This document shows, piece after piece, positions 6,600-14,454 of a DNA stretch of 20,072 bases (position 1 is its first letter; every line of letters begins with the position of its first letter). This stretch comes from Clostridiaceae bacterium UBA6110. Its GTDB lineage: Bacteria > Bacillota > Clostridia > Clostridiales > Clostridiaceae. The position numbers and the translations under genes were made by a program. The notes under the pieces are model-generated. The model was not told where the DNA came from. It saw only the letters and a list, made by a program, of their open reading frames with translations, and searched no databases. The stretch spans positions 32,540 to 52,611 of the forward strand of contig DIWI01000095.1 of assembly GCA_002428415.1 (NCBI GenBank), in the 5' to 3' direction.

Positions 6600-9500
6600 G
6601 TGAAGAAGCTAATTTCCATGTTCGCCGCCGCTCTGTTTGCATGCTCTGTATTCGCGCTTGATGTCAAGGCTGAGGTTGTCAATGTAGCTGATGTGGTTTA
6701 CCCGGGGTCGATGGATGTTCTGATGGAATTTGTAGGCAGATATGACTCGGGGAGCGGGGATGGCGGAGCGGTTTATACTGCATATGCTGACAAGTCGGAA
6801 AAGCTGTTTGTTGTGAATTCAAGTGAGAAGTCGTTGGACATTGTAGACCTTTCAGATGCAGGGGATGACTTTACGCTGGACAGGACGAAGAGGTTGGCGT
6901 TTGAGGATGTTGACGGATTGGATTCGATTGGGGAAATAACCTCTGTAGTTGTGGATAAAAAGGAGTCATTCATCGCAGTGTCGGTGGCAGCAGCAACCGT
7001 CACTGACAATGGCTGGGTAGTGTTCCTTGACATGAAGGGGAATGTCCTCAAAGTGATAGAGGCAGGACCCAAGCCTGGAATGATGGTGCTCACTCCGGAC
7101 AACAATACTCTCCTCGTTGCAAACGAAGGGGAGCCTGATGACTTATACACAACAGATCCGGAGGGATCGGTTACTGTCATTGATGTCAGAAGCGGAGTGA
7201 AGAAGGCTTCTTCAAGTATAATTGGTTTTTCAGATGTCCTTGTAGAAGAAACAGTAAGAAAGGCTGATTCTGCTGCCACCTGGGCTGAGAGCTTCGAGCC
7301 TGAGCACATAACGGTAGCGAAGGACAGTAAGACCGCGTATGTCTCCCTTCAGGAATCAAACGCACTTGCGGTGCTTGACCTTAAGGCCGGAAAATTCACA
7401 GGTGTCTTTGACATGGGCGTAAAGGATCATTCACAACCGGACGATAGGCTTGACGCATGTGACCTTGACAACATAAACATTGCTCAATATCCGGTTCTTG
7501 GAATGTACATGCCTGATGATGTTGAACTGGTCACGGTAAAGGGAAAGGAATATCTTCTTACAGCCAACGAAGGTGCATGGCAGAATTACGGGGCTTGGTC
7601 TGACACTATTACGGTAAATGAGATCAAGGTTAAGGGTCTCCTGGGTCTGGATGCCTCGAATTATGGCGGATTAAGCCAGGCGGCCATAGACTTGATCGTA
7701 GCTGCAGATAAGTTTGAGACGAAATTCGGCAGGCTGAAGGTATCAAGACTTGATGGTATCGGCGGCGACGGTAAGTACGATGCGCTCTACAGCTTTGGCG
7801 GAAGGTCATTCTCGGTTGTAGACGCAAAGAGCTTGGAAATTGTATATGACAGTGGTGACGAACTCGAAGAGATCACCGCCAAATCATTGTACATGTATTT
7901 CAATGCCTCAGATGAAGATTCTACAAGGGATGCAAGGTCCGATGAAAACGGTCCGGCACCTCAGGCTATGGCAGCAGGAGAGATCGGGAATGTCCCGTAT
8001 GCATTCATAGGGCTCGGAGAGGTTGGAGGAGTGGCTGCATACAGTCTGGCTGATATTTCCAATCCGGAATTCGTGTCTTACTCAGCATCAAGGGATTTTG
8101 CAGGGGATGCCGATTCAGGTCCTACTGACCTTCTCTTCGTGGAGGCTGAGAAATCACCTACGGGAGAAGCGCTTCTTGCAGTAGCCTGCGAAGCCTCAGG
8201 AACGGTAGCTCTATACCAGGTAAGGGAAAGACAGGAGAAGATGCTGACAATACTCCATACCAACGACCAGCATGCAAGGGTAGCACCTGGTGACGGTCTT
8301 GGAATGGCAAAGGTAGCAGGACTTAGGGATGAGTTCATCGGGTATAACGAATCGGTTCTGCTTTTGGATGTTGGTGATGTATTGCACGGTACTACCTTCG
8401 CAACCCTGGAAAAAGGCGAAAGCGTAGTCAAGGTAATGAACGAGGTCGGGTATGACGCCATGACTCCGGGAAACCATGACTTCAACTATGGTAAGGAAAG
8501 GTTGTTGGAGCTTGCAGCAATGGCTGACTTTGACATCATATCATCCAACATTACCTATGAGGACGGGACTAGCTTCCTGAAGCCATATGTAATCAAGGAG
8601 ATTGACGGAATCAAGGTGGCGATCTTCGGTCTGACTACTCCGGAGACCTACTACAAGACACTGCCAAGCAATGTTGCAGGACTTTTGATAAACGACCCGG
8701 TAACTACGGTAAAGATGATGATGGCAATGCTCGAACCGATAAGTGATGTCCAGATAGCTCTTGCGCATCTTGGTACGGACCTGTCGACTGAAGAGGATGA
8801 AAGGTCAACCGCTATAGCAATGGAAGTTGATGGAATTGACCTCATACTTGACGGTCACAGCCATACTGTCTTTGAAAGTGGAATGGTAGTCAACGGAACA
8901 ATGATTGCCAGCGCAGGTGAATACAACAAGAATGTTGGAGTTGTAAATCTTCTGGTAGGCAAGAGAAGTGTAGATGTGCTTGAACCTATCCTTGTGAATA
9001 TGGTGAGCACTACAGCAATAAAGGGAGACAGCGAGGTTACTTCAATAATTTCGGAAATCAATGCAGGACAGGCGGAAATCCTCAAGGAGGTAGTCGGAAC
9101 GACCACCGTTGTCCTTGATGGAATCAGGGACAATGTGAGGTCAAAGGAGACTAATCTTGGTAATCTCATAGCTGATGCCATGCTTGCGAAGACCGGTGCA
9201 GAAATAGCATTCATGAACGGCGGTGGTATAAGGTCATCGATAAATATCGGAGAGATCACTCTTGGAGAGGTCATTACCGTGCTGCCTTTTGGAAACTATG
9301 TGGAAACGAGGAAGTATTCCGGCAGCATCATAAAGTCTGCTCTGGAGCATAGTGTTGAGTTCCTGCCGGCAACTGCCGGTTCATTCCTTCAGGTTGGAGG
9401 CATCACCTTTGATGTTGATATATCAGAGGCAAAAGGCTCAAGGGTCTCGAACATCATGGTTTCAAATGAGCCTATCGACATGACAAGGGAATATACGGTA

Positions 9501-9665
9501 GCCCTTAACAATTTCCTGGGCGCAGGCGGGGATAACTATTCCATGCTTGTTGGGTCACCGATACTTGTGGAGTATCCTGCACTTGATGAGATACTAGTAG
9601 AATACATCAGGCTCCACAGTCCTGTGGCACCTGCTGTAGAGGGCAGGATAAACATATTAAGCTAG
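6600..9665 (+). CDS. Secreted choice-of-anchor I / 5'-nucleotidase fusion protein
   Basis: A 1,021-residue exported protein. Residues 1-24 form a Sec signal peptide (KK, hydrophobic core, VKA|E cleavage site). Residues of about 30-545 match the beta-propeller-like choice-of-anchor I family: VANEGEPDD, LLTANEGAW, and the closing run from GPTDLLFVEAEKSPTGEALL to SGTVALYQV. From residue 548 follows a UshA-type 5'-nucleotidase: HTNDQH (553-558), GDVLHG, GNHD (624-627) and DGHSH (751-755) as dimetal ligands, then the C-terminal nucleotide-binding domain with NLGNLIADA, FMNGGGIRSSI and AGGDNYSM. It should hydrolyse extracellular nucleotides. I chose GTG 6600 over ATG 6594 because GGAGG at 6588-6592 is seven bases from GTG but only one from ATG. 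I see no LPXTG, S-layer domain or good lipobox, so surface attachment is unexplained. Confidence 0.9.
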   Translation: MKKLISMFAAALFACSVFALDVKAEVVNVADVVYPGSMDVLMEFVGRYDSGSGDGGAVYTAYADKSEKLFVVNSSEKSLDIVDLSDAGDDFTLDRTKRLAFEDVDGLDSIGEITSVVVDKKESFIAVSVAAATVTDNGWVVFLDMKGNVLKVIEAGPKPGMMVLTPDNNTLLVANEGEPDDLYTTDPEGSVTVIDVRSGVKKASSSIIGFSDVLVEETVRKADSAATWAESFEPEHITVAKDSKTAYVSLQESNALAVLDLKAGKFTGVFDMGVKDHSQPDDRLDACDLDNINIAQYPVLGMYMPDDVELVTVKGKEYLLTANEGAWQNYGAWSDTITVNEIKVKGLLGLDASNYGGLSQAAIDLIVAADKFETKFGRLKVSRLDGIGGDGKYDALYSFGGRSFSVVDAKSLEIVYDSGDELEEITAKSLYMYFNASDEDSTRDARSDENGPAPQAMAAGEIGNVPYAFIGLGEVGGVAAYSLADISNPEFVSYSASRDFAGDADSGPTDLLFVEAEKSPTGEALLAVACEASGTVALYQVRERQEKMLTILHTNDQHARVAPGDGLGMAKVAGLRDEFIGYNESVLLLDVGDVLHGTTFATLEKGESVVKVMNEVGYDAMTPGNHDFNYGKERLLELAAMADFDIISSNITYEDGTSFLKPYVIKEIDGIKVAIFGLTTPETYYKTLPSNVAGLLINDPVTTVKMMMAMLEPISDVQIALAHLGTDLSTEEDERSTAIAMEVDGIDLILDGHSHTVFESGMVVNGTMIASAGEYNKNVGVVNLLVGKRSVDVLEPILVNMVSTTAIKGDSEVTSIISEINAGQAEILKEVVGTTTVVLDGIRDNVRSKETNLGNLIADAMLAKTGAEIAFMNGGGIRSSINIGEITLGEVITVLPFGNYVETRKYSGSIIKSALEHSVEFLPATAGSFLQVGGITFDVDISEAKGSRVSNIMVSNEPIDMTREYTVALNNFLGAGGDNYSMLVGSPILVEYPALDEILVEYIRLHSPVAPAVEGRINILS

Positions 9666-9687
9666 AGCTTTATACACTTTCTGATGG

Positions 9688-9710
9688 AGGGCTGCCGCTG
9701 GCAGCCCTTT
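9688..9710 (+). terminator. Intrinsic terminator after the nucleotidase gene
   Basis: AGGGCTGCC (9688-9696) pairs with GGCAGCCCT (9700-9708) around a GCT loop. The T-tract is short (TTT, then GCAATTTC). Confidence 0.8.
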
Positions 9711-9750
9711 GCAATTTCATTGAATGCCATATGATTATGAAATTCATAAA

Positions 9751-9775
9751 AATCTCATGAGCTAATTTTGAGATT
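9751..9775. repeat. Inverted repeat upstream of the symporter gene
   Basis: AATCTCA (9751-9757) and TGAGATT (9769-9775) form a 7-bp inverted repeat with an 11-base spacer, just upstream of the putative symporter promoter. It could be an operator. The right half partly resembles a CodY box but with four mismatches, which is too weak to call. Confidence 0.35.
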
Positions 9776-9784
9776 ATAAATATA

Positions 9785-9813
9785 TGTACAAATGAATAGA
9801 TATGCGGTAAAAT
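9785..9813 (+). promoter_or_regulatory. Putative promoter of the symporter gene
   Basis: TGTACA (9785-9790) and TAAAAT (9808-9813) are 17 bases apart. The predicted leader is about 40 bases. Both boxes are imperfect, so this is a candidate only. Confidence 0.35.
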
Positions 9814-9857
9814 ATTTTGCATATGCCTTCAGGTGAAGGGACAAAGGAGGAGTACCG

Positions 9858-11411
9858 ATGGACGGTGGAAACATACAAATACTAATCGCAATGGCATTAT
9901 ACATATCTGTAGTAATTGGAATCGGAATTTTTTACGCTAAAAGGGCAAGTGAGAGCAGTGACAATTATCTTATAGGTGGAAGGTCACTGGGACCATGGGT
10001 AGTAGCCATGGGAGCAGAGGCATCCGATATGAGCGGATGGCTGCTTATGGGACTGCCAGGAGTAGCTTACTGGTACGGACTTAGCGATGCGGCGTGGACT
10101 GCAATCGGACTTGGAATCGGAACATACCTTAACTGGCTGTTCGTGGCGAAAAGGCTGAGGAACTACTCGCATGCTGCCGGTGATTCAATAACAATACCGG
10201 ACTTTTTCAGCAACAGGTACAAGGAAAAGAAGAAGGTGCTGTCGGTAATAGCAGCAGTATTCATACTGGTATTCTTCAGCGTTTATGCTGCAAGCTGCTT
10301 CGTTACTGTAGGAAAACTCTTCAGCACCCTGTTCGGAACCTCGTATTTGCTTATGATGATAGCTGGAGCGGTATTCGTTGTCTGCTATACCTTCATAGGC
10401 GGATTCCTCGCAGAGAGCGCATCAGATTTCATGCAGGGAATAGTTATGATACTTGCCCTGAGTGCTGTACTGATTGCAGGAATATCATCTGCAGGCGGAA
10501 TTTCACAGGTTATACAAAATGCACAGGAAATTCCAGGATTCTTTGAATTCTTCGGAATGGCTCAGCCGGTGCTTGAAAATGGGATACAGAAGGTGGCAGG
10601 CGGAGCACCAGTATTTGGTGATGCAGCAGGTTATGGACTTCTGACGATAATTTCAACAATGTCATGGGGACTCGGCTACTTCGGAATGCCTCAGGTGTTA
10701 TTGAAGTTCATGTCGATCAAAAATTCTGAGGACCTTAAGTTCTCAAGAAGGATAGCTACAGTCTGGGTGGCAATATCCCTGACTGCAGCGGTAGCGATCG
10801 GTATCATAGGAAGACTTCTATTTCCTACCGAGCTTCTTACACAGAGTGCATCGGAAAGCATATTCATTGTTCTATCCACTCATTTCTTCCCGCCGCTTGT
10901 TGCTGGAATCGTAATGGCTGGAATACTTGCCGCAACCATATCATCCTCCGACTCATATCTTTTGATAGCTGCATCGGCTTTTTCCAAGAGCATCTATCAG
11001 GGGATCCTCAAGAAGGATGCTACTGACAGGCAGGTCCTCAACATGTCGAGGATCACACTTGTAATAATAGCAATTATTGCGGTAATCATCGCAATGGATG
11101 AGAACAGCGTAATATTCACTGTAGTATCCTTCGCATGGGCGGGCTTCGGAGCAACCTTCGGACCGATAATGCTCTTCTCCCTGTTCTGGAAGAGGACAAC
11201 AAGGCAGGGGGCGATTGCCGGAATGCTTGCTGGCGGAGCCACCGTGTTCATCTGGAAGCTGGTCATAAAGCAGATTGGCGGAGTATTTGGGATATATGAA
11301 CTGTTCCCGGCATTCGTGGTATCATGCGCAGTAATACTCATAGTATCGCTTCTGACAAAGGAGCCTTCGACAGAGATAACTGACGAGTTCGAAAAAGTAA
11401 GGGCAATGTAA
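9858..11411 (+). CDS. putP: Sodium/proline symporter (PutP family)
   Basis: A 517-residue integral membrane protein of the sodium:solute symporter family, with the hydrophobic pattern of about 13 transmembrane helices in the LeuT-like fold. ASDMSGWLLMGLPG at residues 55-68 is the hallmark of PutP; its Asp57 corresponds to the sodium-binding Asp55 of E. coli PutP. SRSLGPWV-like (GRSLGPWV, 41-48), AGDSITIPDF and the later AGILAATISSSDSYLL segment (the second sodium-site region) also fit. The likely role is Na+-driven proline uptake, but related carriers of other solutes share much of this pattern. AAAGGAGG at 9843-9850 lies seven bases before ATG 9858. The gene is monocistronic: it has its own putative promoter and the strong terminator at 11420-11456. 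No proline catabolism gene is nearby. Confidence 0.9.
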   Translation: MDGGNIQILIAMALYISVVIGIGIFYAKRASESSDNYLIGGRSLGPWVVAMGAEASDMSGWLLMGLPGVAYWYGLSDAAWTAIGLGIGTYLNWLFVAKRLRNYSHAAGDSITIPDFFSNRYKEKKKVLSVIAAVFILVFFSVYAASCFVTVGKLFSTLFGTSYLLMMIAGAVFVVCYTFIGGFLAESASDFMQGIVMILALSAVLIAGISSAGGISQVIQNAQEIPGFFEFFGMAQPVLENGIQKVAGGAPVFGDAAGYGLLTIISTMSWGLGYFGMPQVLLKFMSIKNSEDLKFSRRIATVWVAISLTAAVAIGIIGRLLFPTELLTQSASESIFIVLSTHFFPPLVAGIVMAGILAATISSSDSYLLIAASAFSKSIYQGILKKDATDRQVLNMSRITLVIIAIIAVIIAMDENSVIFTVVSFAWAGFGATFGPIMLFSLFWKRTTRQGAIAGMLAGGATVFIWKLVIKQIGGVFGIYELFPAFVVSCAVILIVSLLTKEPSTEITDEFEKVRAM

Positions 11412-11419
11412 TAATAAGT

Positions 11420-11456
11420 GGTCTGGAATATCTTATGGTATTTCGGGCCTTTTATT
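11420..11456 (+). terminator. Intrinsic terminator after putP
   Basis: A 13-pair stem including several G-U pairs (11420-11432 with 11437-11449) closes a TTAT loop and is followed by TTTTATT. Confidence 0.8.
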
Positions 11457-11509
11457 ATGGAAAATCTAAGTGATTATTTGGTTAAAGAGAAAAATGAGAC
11501 CTAAAAATG

Positions 11510-11524
11510 ATTGCGAATAGCAAT
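11510..11524. repeat. Palindrome upstream of the antitoxin gene
   Basis: ATTGC and GCAAT flank a five-base GAATA centre, and a further GCAAT half follows at once (11525-11529). RelB/DinJ-type antitoxins usually bind palindromes in their own promoter, so this is a reasonable autoregulatory operator. No convincing -35/-10 pair was found around it. Confidence 0.4.
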
Positions 11525-11561
11525 GCAATAGCTTAAAGTTAAAAGTGAGGAGGTGATATTC

Positions 11562-11867
11562 ATGACAAGAACTTCAAACATATTTGTGAGAGTTGAACCT
11601 GAGATAAAAGAGCAGGCTGAACAAGTACTTAATCAGCTCGGTATTCCTATGTCTAATGCAATCGGTATTTTCCTTCGACAAGTGGTTTACCATCAAGGAA
11701 TACCATTTGAAGTAAAGCTACCTGGGATTAAGCCTTTGTCGTACGATTCATTGACAGAAGAGCAATTTAATGCGGAGATAGACAAGGGTATTGCAGATAT
11801 TAATGCAGGCAGGGTTTTTTCAGCAAAGGTAATCGCTGAGAAAATGAATGAGGATTATGGAGTATGA
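11562..11867 (+). CDS. RelB/DinJ family antitoxin
   Basis: A 101-residue antitoxin of the RelB/DinJ type. The N-terminal ribbon-helix-helix DNA-binding part is clear: TSNIFVRVEPEIKEQAEQVL, then LGIPMSNAIGIFLRQVV and the family-typical GIPFEVKLP near residues 45-53. The C-terminal part (LTEEQFNAEIDKGIADINAGRVFSAKVIAEKM) is the toxin-wrapping segment. Such proteins repress their own promoter and neutralise a RelE/YafQ-family mRNA interferase. A textbook AGGAGGTGAT (11548-11557) fixes ATG 11562; the GTG at 11553 is part of that site and is not the start. No full toxin gene follows. Only eight codons remain, starting at the overlapping ATGA (see next entry). The gene is more AT-rich than its neighbours, which suggests separate acquisition. 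The family call is firm. Confidence 0.9.
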   Translation: MTRTSNIFVRVEPEIKEQAEQVLNQLGIPMSNAIGIFLRQVVYHQGIPFEVKLPGIKPLSYDSLTEEQFNAEIDKGIADINAGRVFSAKVIAEKMNEDYGV

Positions 11868-11890
11868 GCCTCAACGTCATATACACTTAA
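11864..11890 (+). pseudogene. Remnant of the partner toxin gene start
   Basis: An ATG overlaps the antitoxin stop by four bases (ATGA, 11864-11867) and reads MSLNVIYT, then TAA. Position, overlap and the short hydrophobic strand ending in IYT are like the N terminus of RelE/ParE-family toxins. Only 62 bases remain before the next gene, too little for a toxin of about 90 residues, and the other frames do not continue it. The identification rests on eight residues and context, so it is tentative. Confidence 0.5.
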
Positions 11891-11952
11891 CAGACTAATT
11901 TAGATATAAATAAATTGGAAATCTTAATGCGATACTCAAATGGAGGGACAAC

Positions 11953-12678
11953 ATGCTTCAAAGGACAAGAAAGGCAATAATTCTGGTTTCGCTTCTTATG
12001 TTTCCTGTTACCCTTAACTATTTCTCACCATACGTATCCTTTGATGGAGCCATGAACGGACTGGTTTCAGGAAGCCTTATCCTGTTCGCAATGCTGTTCT
12101 TGTCTGGATTGTTCTTTGGCAGAGCCTGGTGTGGATGGGCTTGTCCAATGGCAGGACTCAGTGAATATGCACTGTCTGTTAACGGGAAAAGCGTCAATAC
12201 AAAAAAGCTCAGAAAGATAAGGCTTGGAATATTCACCCTCTGGTTCGCTGGGATTATCTCGATGTTTGTTTTAGCCGGAGGCATAAGGGGTGTAGTTCCT
12301 TTACATATGACGGAAAGGTTCATCTCGGTGGACGAACCAATGAAGTACATTATTTACTATATGGTGCTTCTGCTGTTCACGGGACTGACCTTCGTACTTG
12401 GAAAGAGAGGGGCATGTCACTCCATCTGCTGGATGTCGCCGTTCCTTGAGGGCGGCTACAGGCTTGGAAGATGGCTGAAGCTTCCACAGCTGAGGATACT
12501 ATCTAAGCCCTTGAGCTGCATCTCCTGCGGAGCCTGCGACAGAAAGTGCCAGATGGGTATAAATGTGTCTGAAGGACTTAAGAAGGGCTCTATAGAGGAT
12601 GCTGACTGCATCCTTTGCGGTGAGTGCACAGGTGCCTGTAAAAAAGATGTCCTGAGTTTCGGGACAAGGAAGAGATAA
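11953..12678 (+). CDS. Membrane 4Fe-4S protein, NapH/YccM-like
   Basis: A 241-residue integral membrane ferredoxin-like protein. Hydrophobic helices lie at about residues 8-25, 37-58, 92-112 and 131-149. The cysteine pairs C60-x3-C64 (GRAWCGWACPM) and C155-x3-C159 sit at membrane edges, as in the NapH/NosR/CcoG/YccM group. Two C-terminal 4Fe-4S motifs follow: C189-x2-C192-x2-C195-x3-C199 and C219-x2-C222-x2-C225-x3-C229. It probably carries electrons between the membrane and a soluble partner. No nap, nos, rnf or other redox partner gene is in the window, so its donor and acceptor are unknown. GGAGGG at 11942-11947 precedes ATG 11953. The gene lies just after the antitoxin with 85 bases between them and no terminator, so cotranscription from the antitoxin promoter is possible. 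It ends at the hairpin at 12699-12747. Confidence 0.85.
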   Translation: MLQRTRKAIILVSLLMFPVTLNYFSPYVSFDGAMNGLVSGSLILFAMLFLSGLFFGRAWCGWACPMAGLSEYALSVNGKSVNTKKLRKIRLGIFTLWFAGIISMFVLAGGIRGVVPLHMTERFISVDEPMKYIIYYMVLLLFTGLTFVLGKRGACHSICWMSPFLEGGYRLGRWLKLPQLRILSKPLSCISCGACDRKCQMGINVSEGLKKGSIEDADCILCGECTGACKKDVLSFGTRKR

Positions 12679-12698
12679 AGATATTTCATTAGAATTTG

Positions 12699-12747
12699 AA
12701 GGGCTTCAACTGCATCTCCGCTTTTGCGGAGGTCAGATGAAGCCCTT
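12699..12747. terminator. Long bidirectional terminator hairpin
   Basis: AAGGGCTTCA (12699-12708) pairs with TGAAGCCCTT (12738-12747). An inner stem CTCCGC (12716-12721) pairs with GCGGAG (12726-12731) around TTTT. It stands between the convergent 4Fe-4S gene and trpB2, so it can end both transcripts. The plus side continues into T-rich sequence. Confidence 0.75.
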
Positions 12748-12768
12748 GATCTTTATCTTGTTATTTTT

Positions 12769-14139
12769 CTATTTCCCTATGTCGGGGATTGTTACGAAGC
12801 CCTTTTCAAGGTCTTCGTCAGTTGGTATATGGTCGACCATGTTGCCGCTGTTGTAGTTCATGTAGGCTGTCATGTCGAAGTAGCCTGTGCCTGTAAGTCC
12901 GAAGAGTATTGTCTTCTCTTCGCCTGTCTCCTTGCATTTCAGCGCTTCTTCAACAGCACCGTAGATTGCATGGGATGATTCAGGTGCAGGCAGGATACCC
13001 TCGCACTTTGCAAAAATCGAAGCCACATCAAATACCTTGCTCTGTTCAACGGACCTTGCTGTAATGTAGCCGTCATGGTAGAGCTTTGAGATGATCGGGC
13101 TCATGCCATGGTATCTGAGTCCCCCTGCGTGGTTTGGAGAAGGCATGAAGCCTGAGCCCAAAGTGTACATCCTCATTAGAGGGGTCATCTTGCCGGTGTC
13201 GCCGAAGTCGTATGCGTATCTTCCCCTTGTGAGAGACGGACAGGAAGCTGGCTCAATCCCAAGGAACTCGATGTTGTTCTCTCCCTTTATCCTGCCGCCC
13301 ATGAAAGGTGCTATGAGTCCTCCGAAGTTGGAGCCTCCGCCTACACAGCCGATTATAACATCAGGCTTTATGCCGAATTTTTCGCAGGCTGTCTGGGTCT
13401 CAAGACCTATTACTGACTGGTGCAGTAAGACGTGGTCAAGCACGCTGCCCAGAACATACCTGCAGTTTTTCCTGCTCATTGCAGTTTCAAGAGCCTCGGA
13501 TATGGCGCATCCCAGCGAACCGCCTGTCCCGGGATTCTCTTCAAGGATCCTTCTTCCTACTGCTGTTTCTGTAGAAGGTGAAGCATGGACCTTTGCGCCG
13601 TAGGTCTCCATCAGCACCTTCCTGTAAGGCTTCTGCTCAGATGAGATCTTGACCATGAATACATCCAGGGGTATGCCGTAGAAGGCGCAAGCCATGGAAA
13701 GGGCTGATCCCCATTGTCCTGCTCCGGTTTCAGTTGTCAGGCTCTCGATTCCCTGCTGCTTCGCGTAGTAGACCTGAGCTGCCGCAGAGTTAAGCTTATG
13801 GGAGCCGGAAGTGTTATTGCCCTCGAACTTGAAGTAGATCTTGGCAGGAGTCCCAAGCTGCTTCTCGAGGTTGTAGGCCCTGACGAGAGGTGAAGGCCTA
13901 TACATCCTGTAGTAATCAGTGACGCCTTCAGGTATGGTGATAAACTCATCCTTTGTGTTCATCTCCTGGTCGACAAGCTCGTCGCAGAAGATTGGTCTAA
14001 GCTCATCTGCAGTCATAGGCTGTAGTGTACCGGGATGAAGGAACGGGTCCGGAAGCTCCTTCATGACTGCCTTGACATTGTACCAGCTTTTTGGCATCTC
14101 CTCTTCAGAGAGATAGATTTTGTATGGTATCTTTTCCAT
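12769..14139 (-). CDS. trpB2: TrpB2-type tryptophan synthase beta chain
   Basis: A 456-residue pyridoxal-phosphate enzyme of the TrpB2 class, longer than the roughly 400-residue TrpB1 that pairs with TrpA. Visible landmarks are the PLP lysine Lys115 in GSHKLNSA, catalytic Glu137 in ETGAGQWGSAL, and the phosphate-binding loop GGGSNFGG (267-274). The reaction should be indole plus L-serine to L-tryptophan, or serine deaminase-like side activity. The start is ATG 14139, with AAAGGA about nine bases upstream. The open frame reaches 14256, but that part lies inside the T-box leader and is not coding. No trpA or other trp gene is present, as expected for a TrpB2 acting alone in indole salvage. Expression should rise when tryptophan-charged tRNA falls, given the leader. 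Confidence 0.92.
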   Translation of the reverse strand: MEKIPYKIYLSEEEMPKSWYNVKAVMKELPDPFLHPGTLQPMTADELRPIFCDELVDQEMNTKDEFITIPEGVTDYYRMYRPSPLVRAYNLEKQLGTPAKIYFKFEGNNTSGSHKLNSAAAQVYYAKQQGIESLTTETGAGQWGSALSMACAFYGIPLDVFMVKISSEQKPYRKVLMETYGAKVHASPSTETAVGRRILEENPGTGGSLGCAISEALETAMSRKNCRYVLGSVLDHVLLHQSVIGLETQTACEKFGIKPDVIIGCVGGGSNFGGLIAPFMGGRIKGENNIEFLGIEPASCPSLTRGRYAYDFGDTGKMTPLMRMYTLGSGFMPSPNHAGGLRYHGMSPIISKLYHDGYITARSVEQSKVFDVASIFAKCEGILPAPESSHAIYGAVEEALKCKETGEEKTILFGLTGTGYFDMTAYMNYNSGNMVDHIPTDEDLEKGFVTIPDIGK

Positions 14140-14171
14140 GTTTCTCATCCTTTCGAGTAAAAATTTGTAAT

Positions 14172-14205
14172 AAAAAAAAGCCCTTGTCCTACATAGGACA
14201 AAGAC
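14172..14205 (-). terminator. Regulatory terminator of the T-box leader
   Basis: In the minus-strand RNA, GUCUUUGUCC pairs fully with GGACAAGGGC, counting two G-U pairs (14205-14196 with 14189-14180). Eight U residues follow (14179-14172). It ends 32 bases before the trpB2 start codon. Confidence 0.88.
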
Positions 14206-14430
14206 AACAGTCTCTGCGGTACCACCCAAATTGCGAAAAATCGCCGCTCGTTCCACACACCTTCATGTGCGCTCACTTTGAAACGGGTCGAGATCCCGGC
14301 TTGCATACTGCCAATATTGGTTTCTGCATCGCCCTCATGAGTCCATTCGCTGAAGCCCTGACACCGCAATCACACCACATGCGGCTCTCTTTGGAAAGGA
14401 AACTTCGGTTACTTCTCTCAATCAAAGGTT
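14172..14430 (-). ncRNA. T-box leader, probable tryptophan (UGG) specifier
   Basis: A T-box riboswitch on the minus strand. The conserved T-box GGGTGGTACCGC runs from 14227 to 14216. Antiterminator arms GCGG (14247-14244) and CCGC (14219-14216) flank the bulge. Stem I starts near 14428 with the AGTA element at 14413-14410. On its 3' side the specifier loop reads GAA-TGG-AC, so the codon is probably UGG (14345-14343), which fits the downstream tryptophan synthase. Binding of uncharged tRNA would favour the antiterminator over the terminator at 14172-14205. The T-box class is nearly certain; the specifier is inferred from position. Confidence 0.93.
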
Positions 14431-14454
14431 TTGATATTAAATTGGTTAACTATG

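Noticed and set aside
6773..7309. A 178-codon minus-strand open frame inside the nucleotidase fusion gene
   Set aside because: Serine- and threonine-rich antisense shadow of a strongly supported gene.
11553..11561. GTG 11553 as the start of the antitoxin
   Set aside because: The GTG overlaps the AGGAGG ribosome binding site itself; ATG 11562 has ideal spacing.
11953..12678. NapH of a periplasmic nitrate reductase system
   Set aside because: No nap genes are near, and the cysteine pattern is shared by several unrelated electron-transfer proteins, so only the broad family can be named.
14140..14256. A 39-codon N-terminal extension of trpB2 and other open frames across 14145-14486
   Set aside because: The stretch is the T-box leader with its antiterminator and terminator. 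AAAGGA before ATG 14139 and the known TrpB2 N terminus place the start at 14139.
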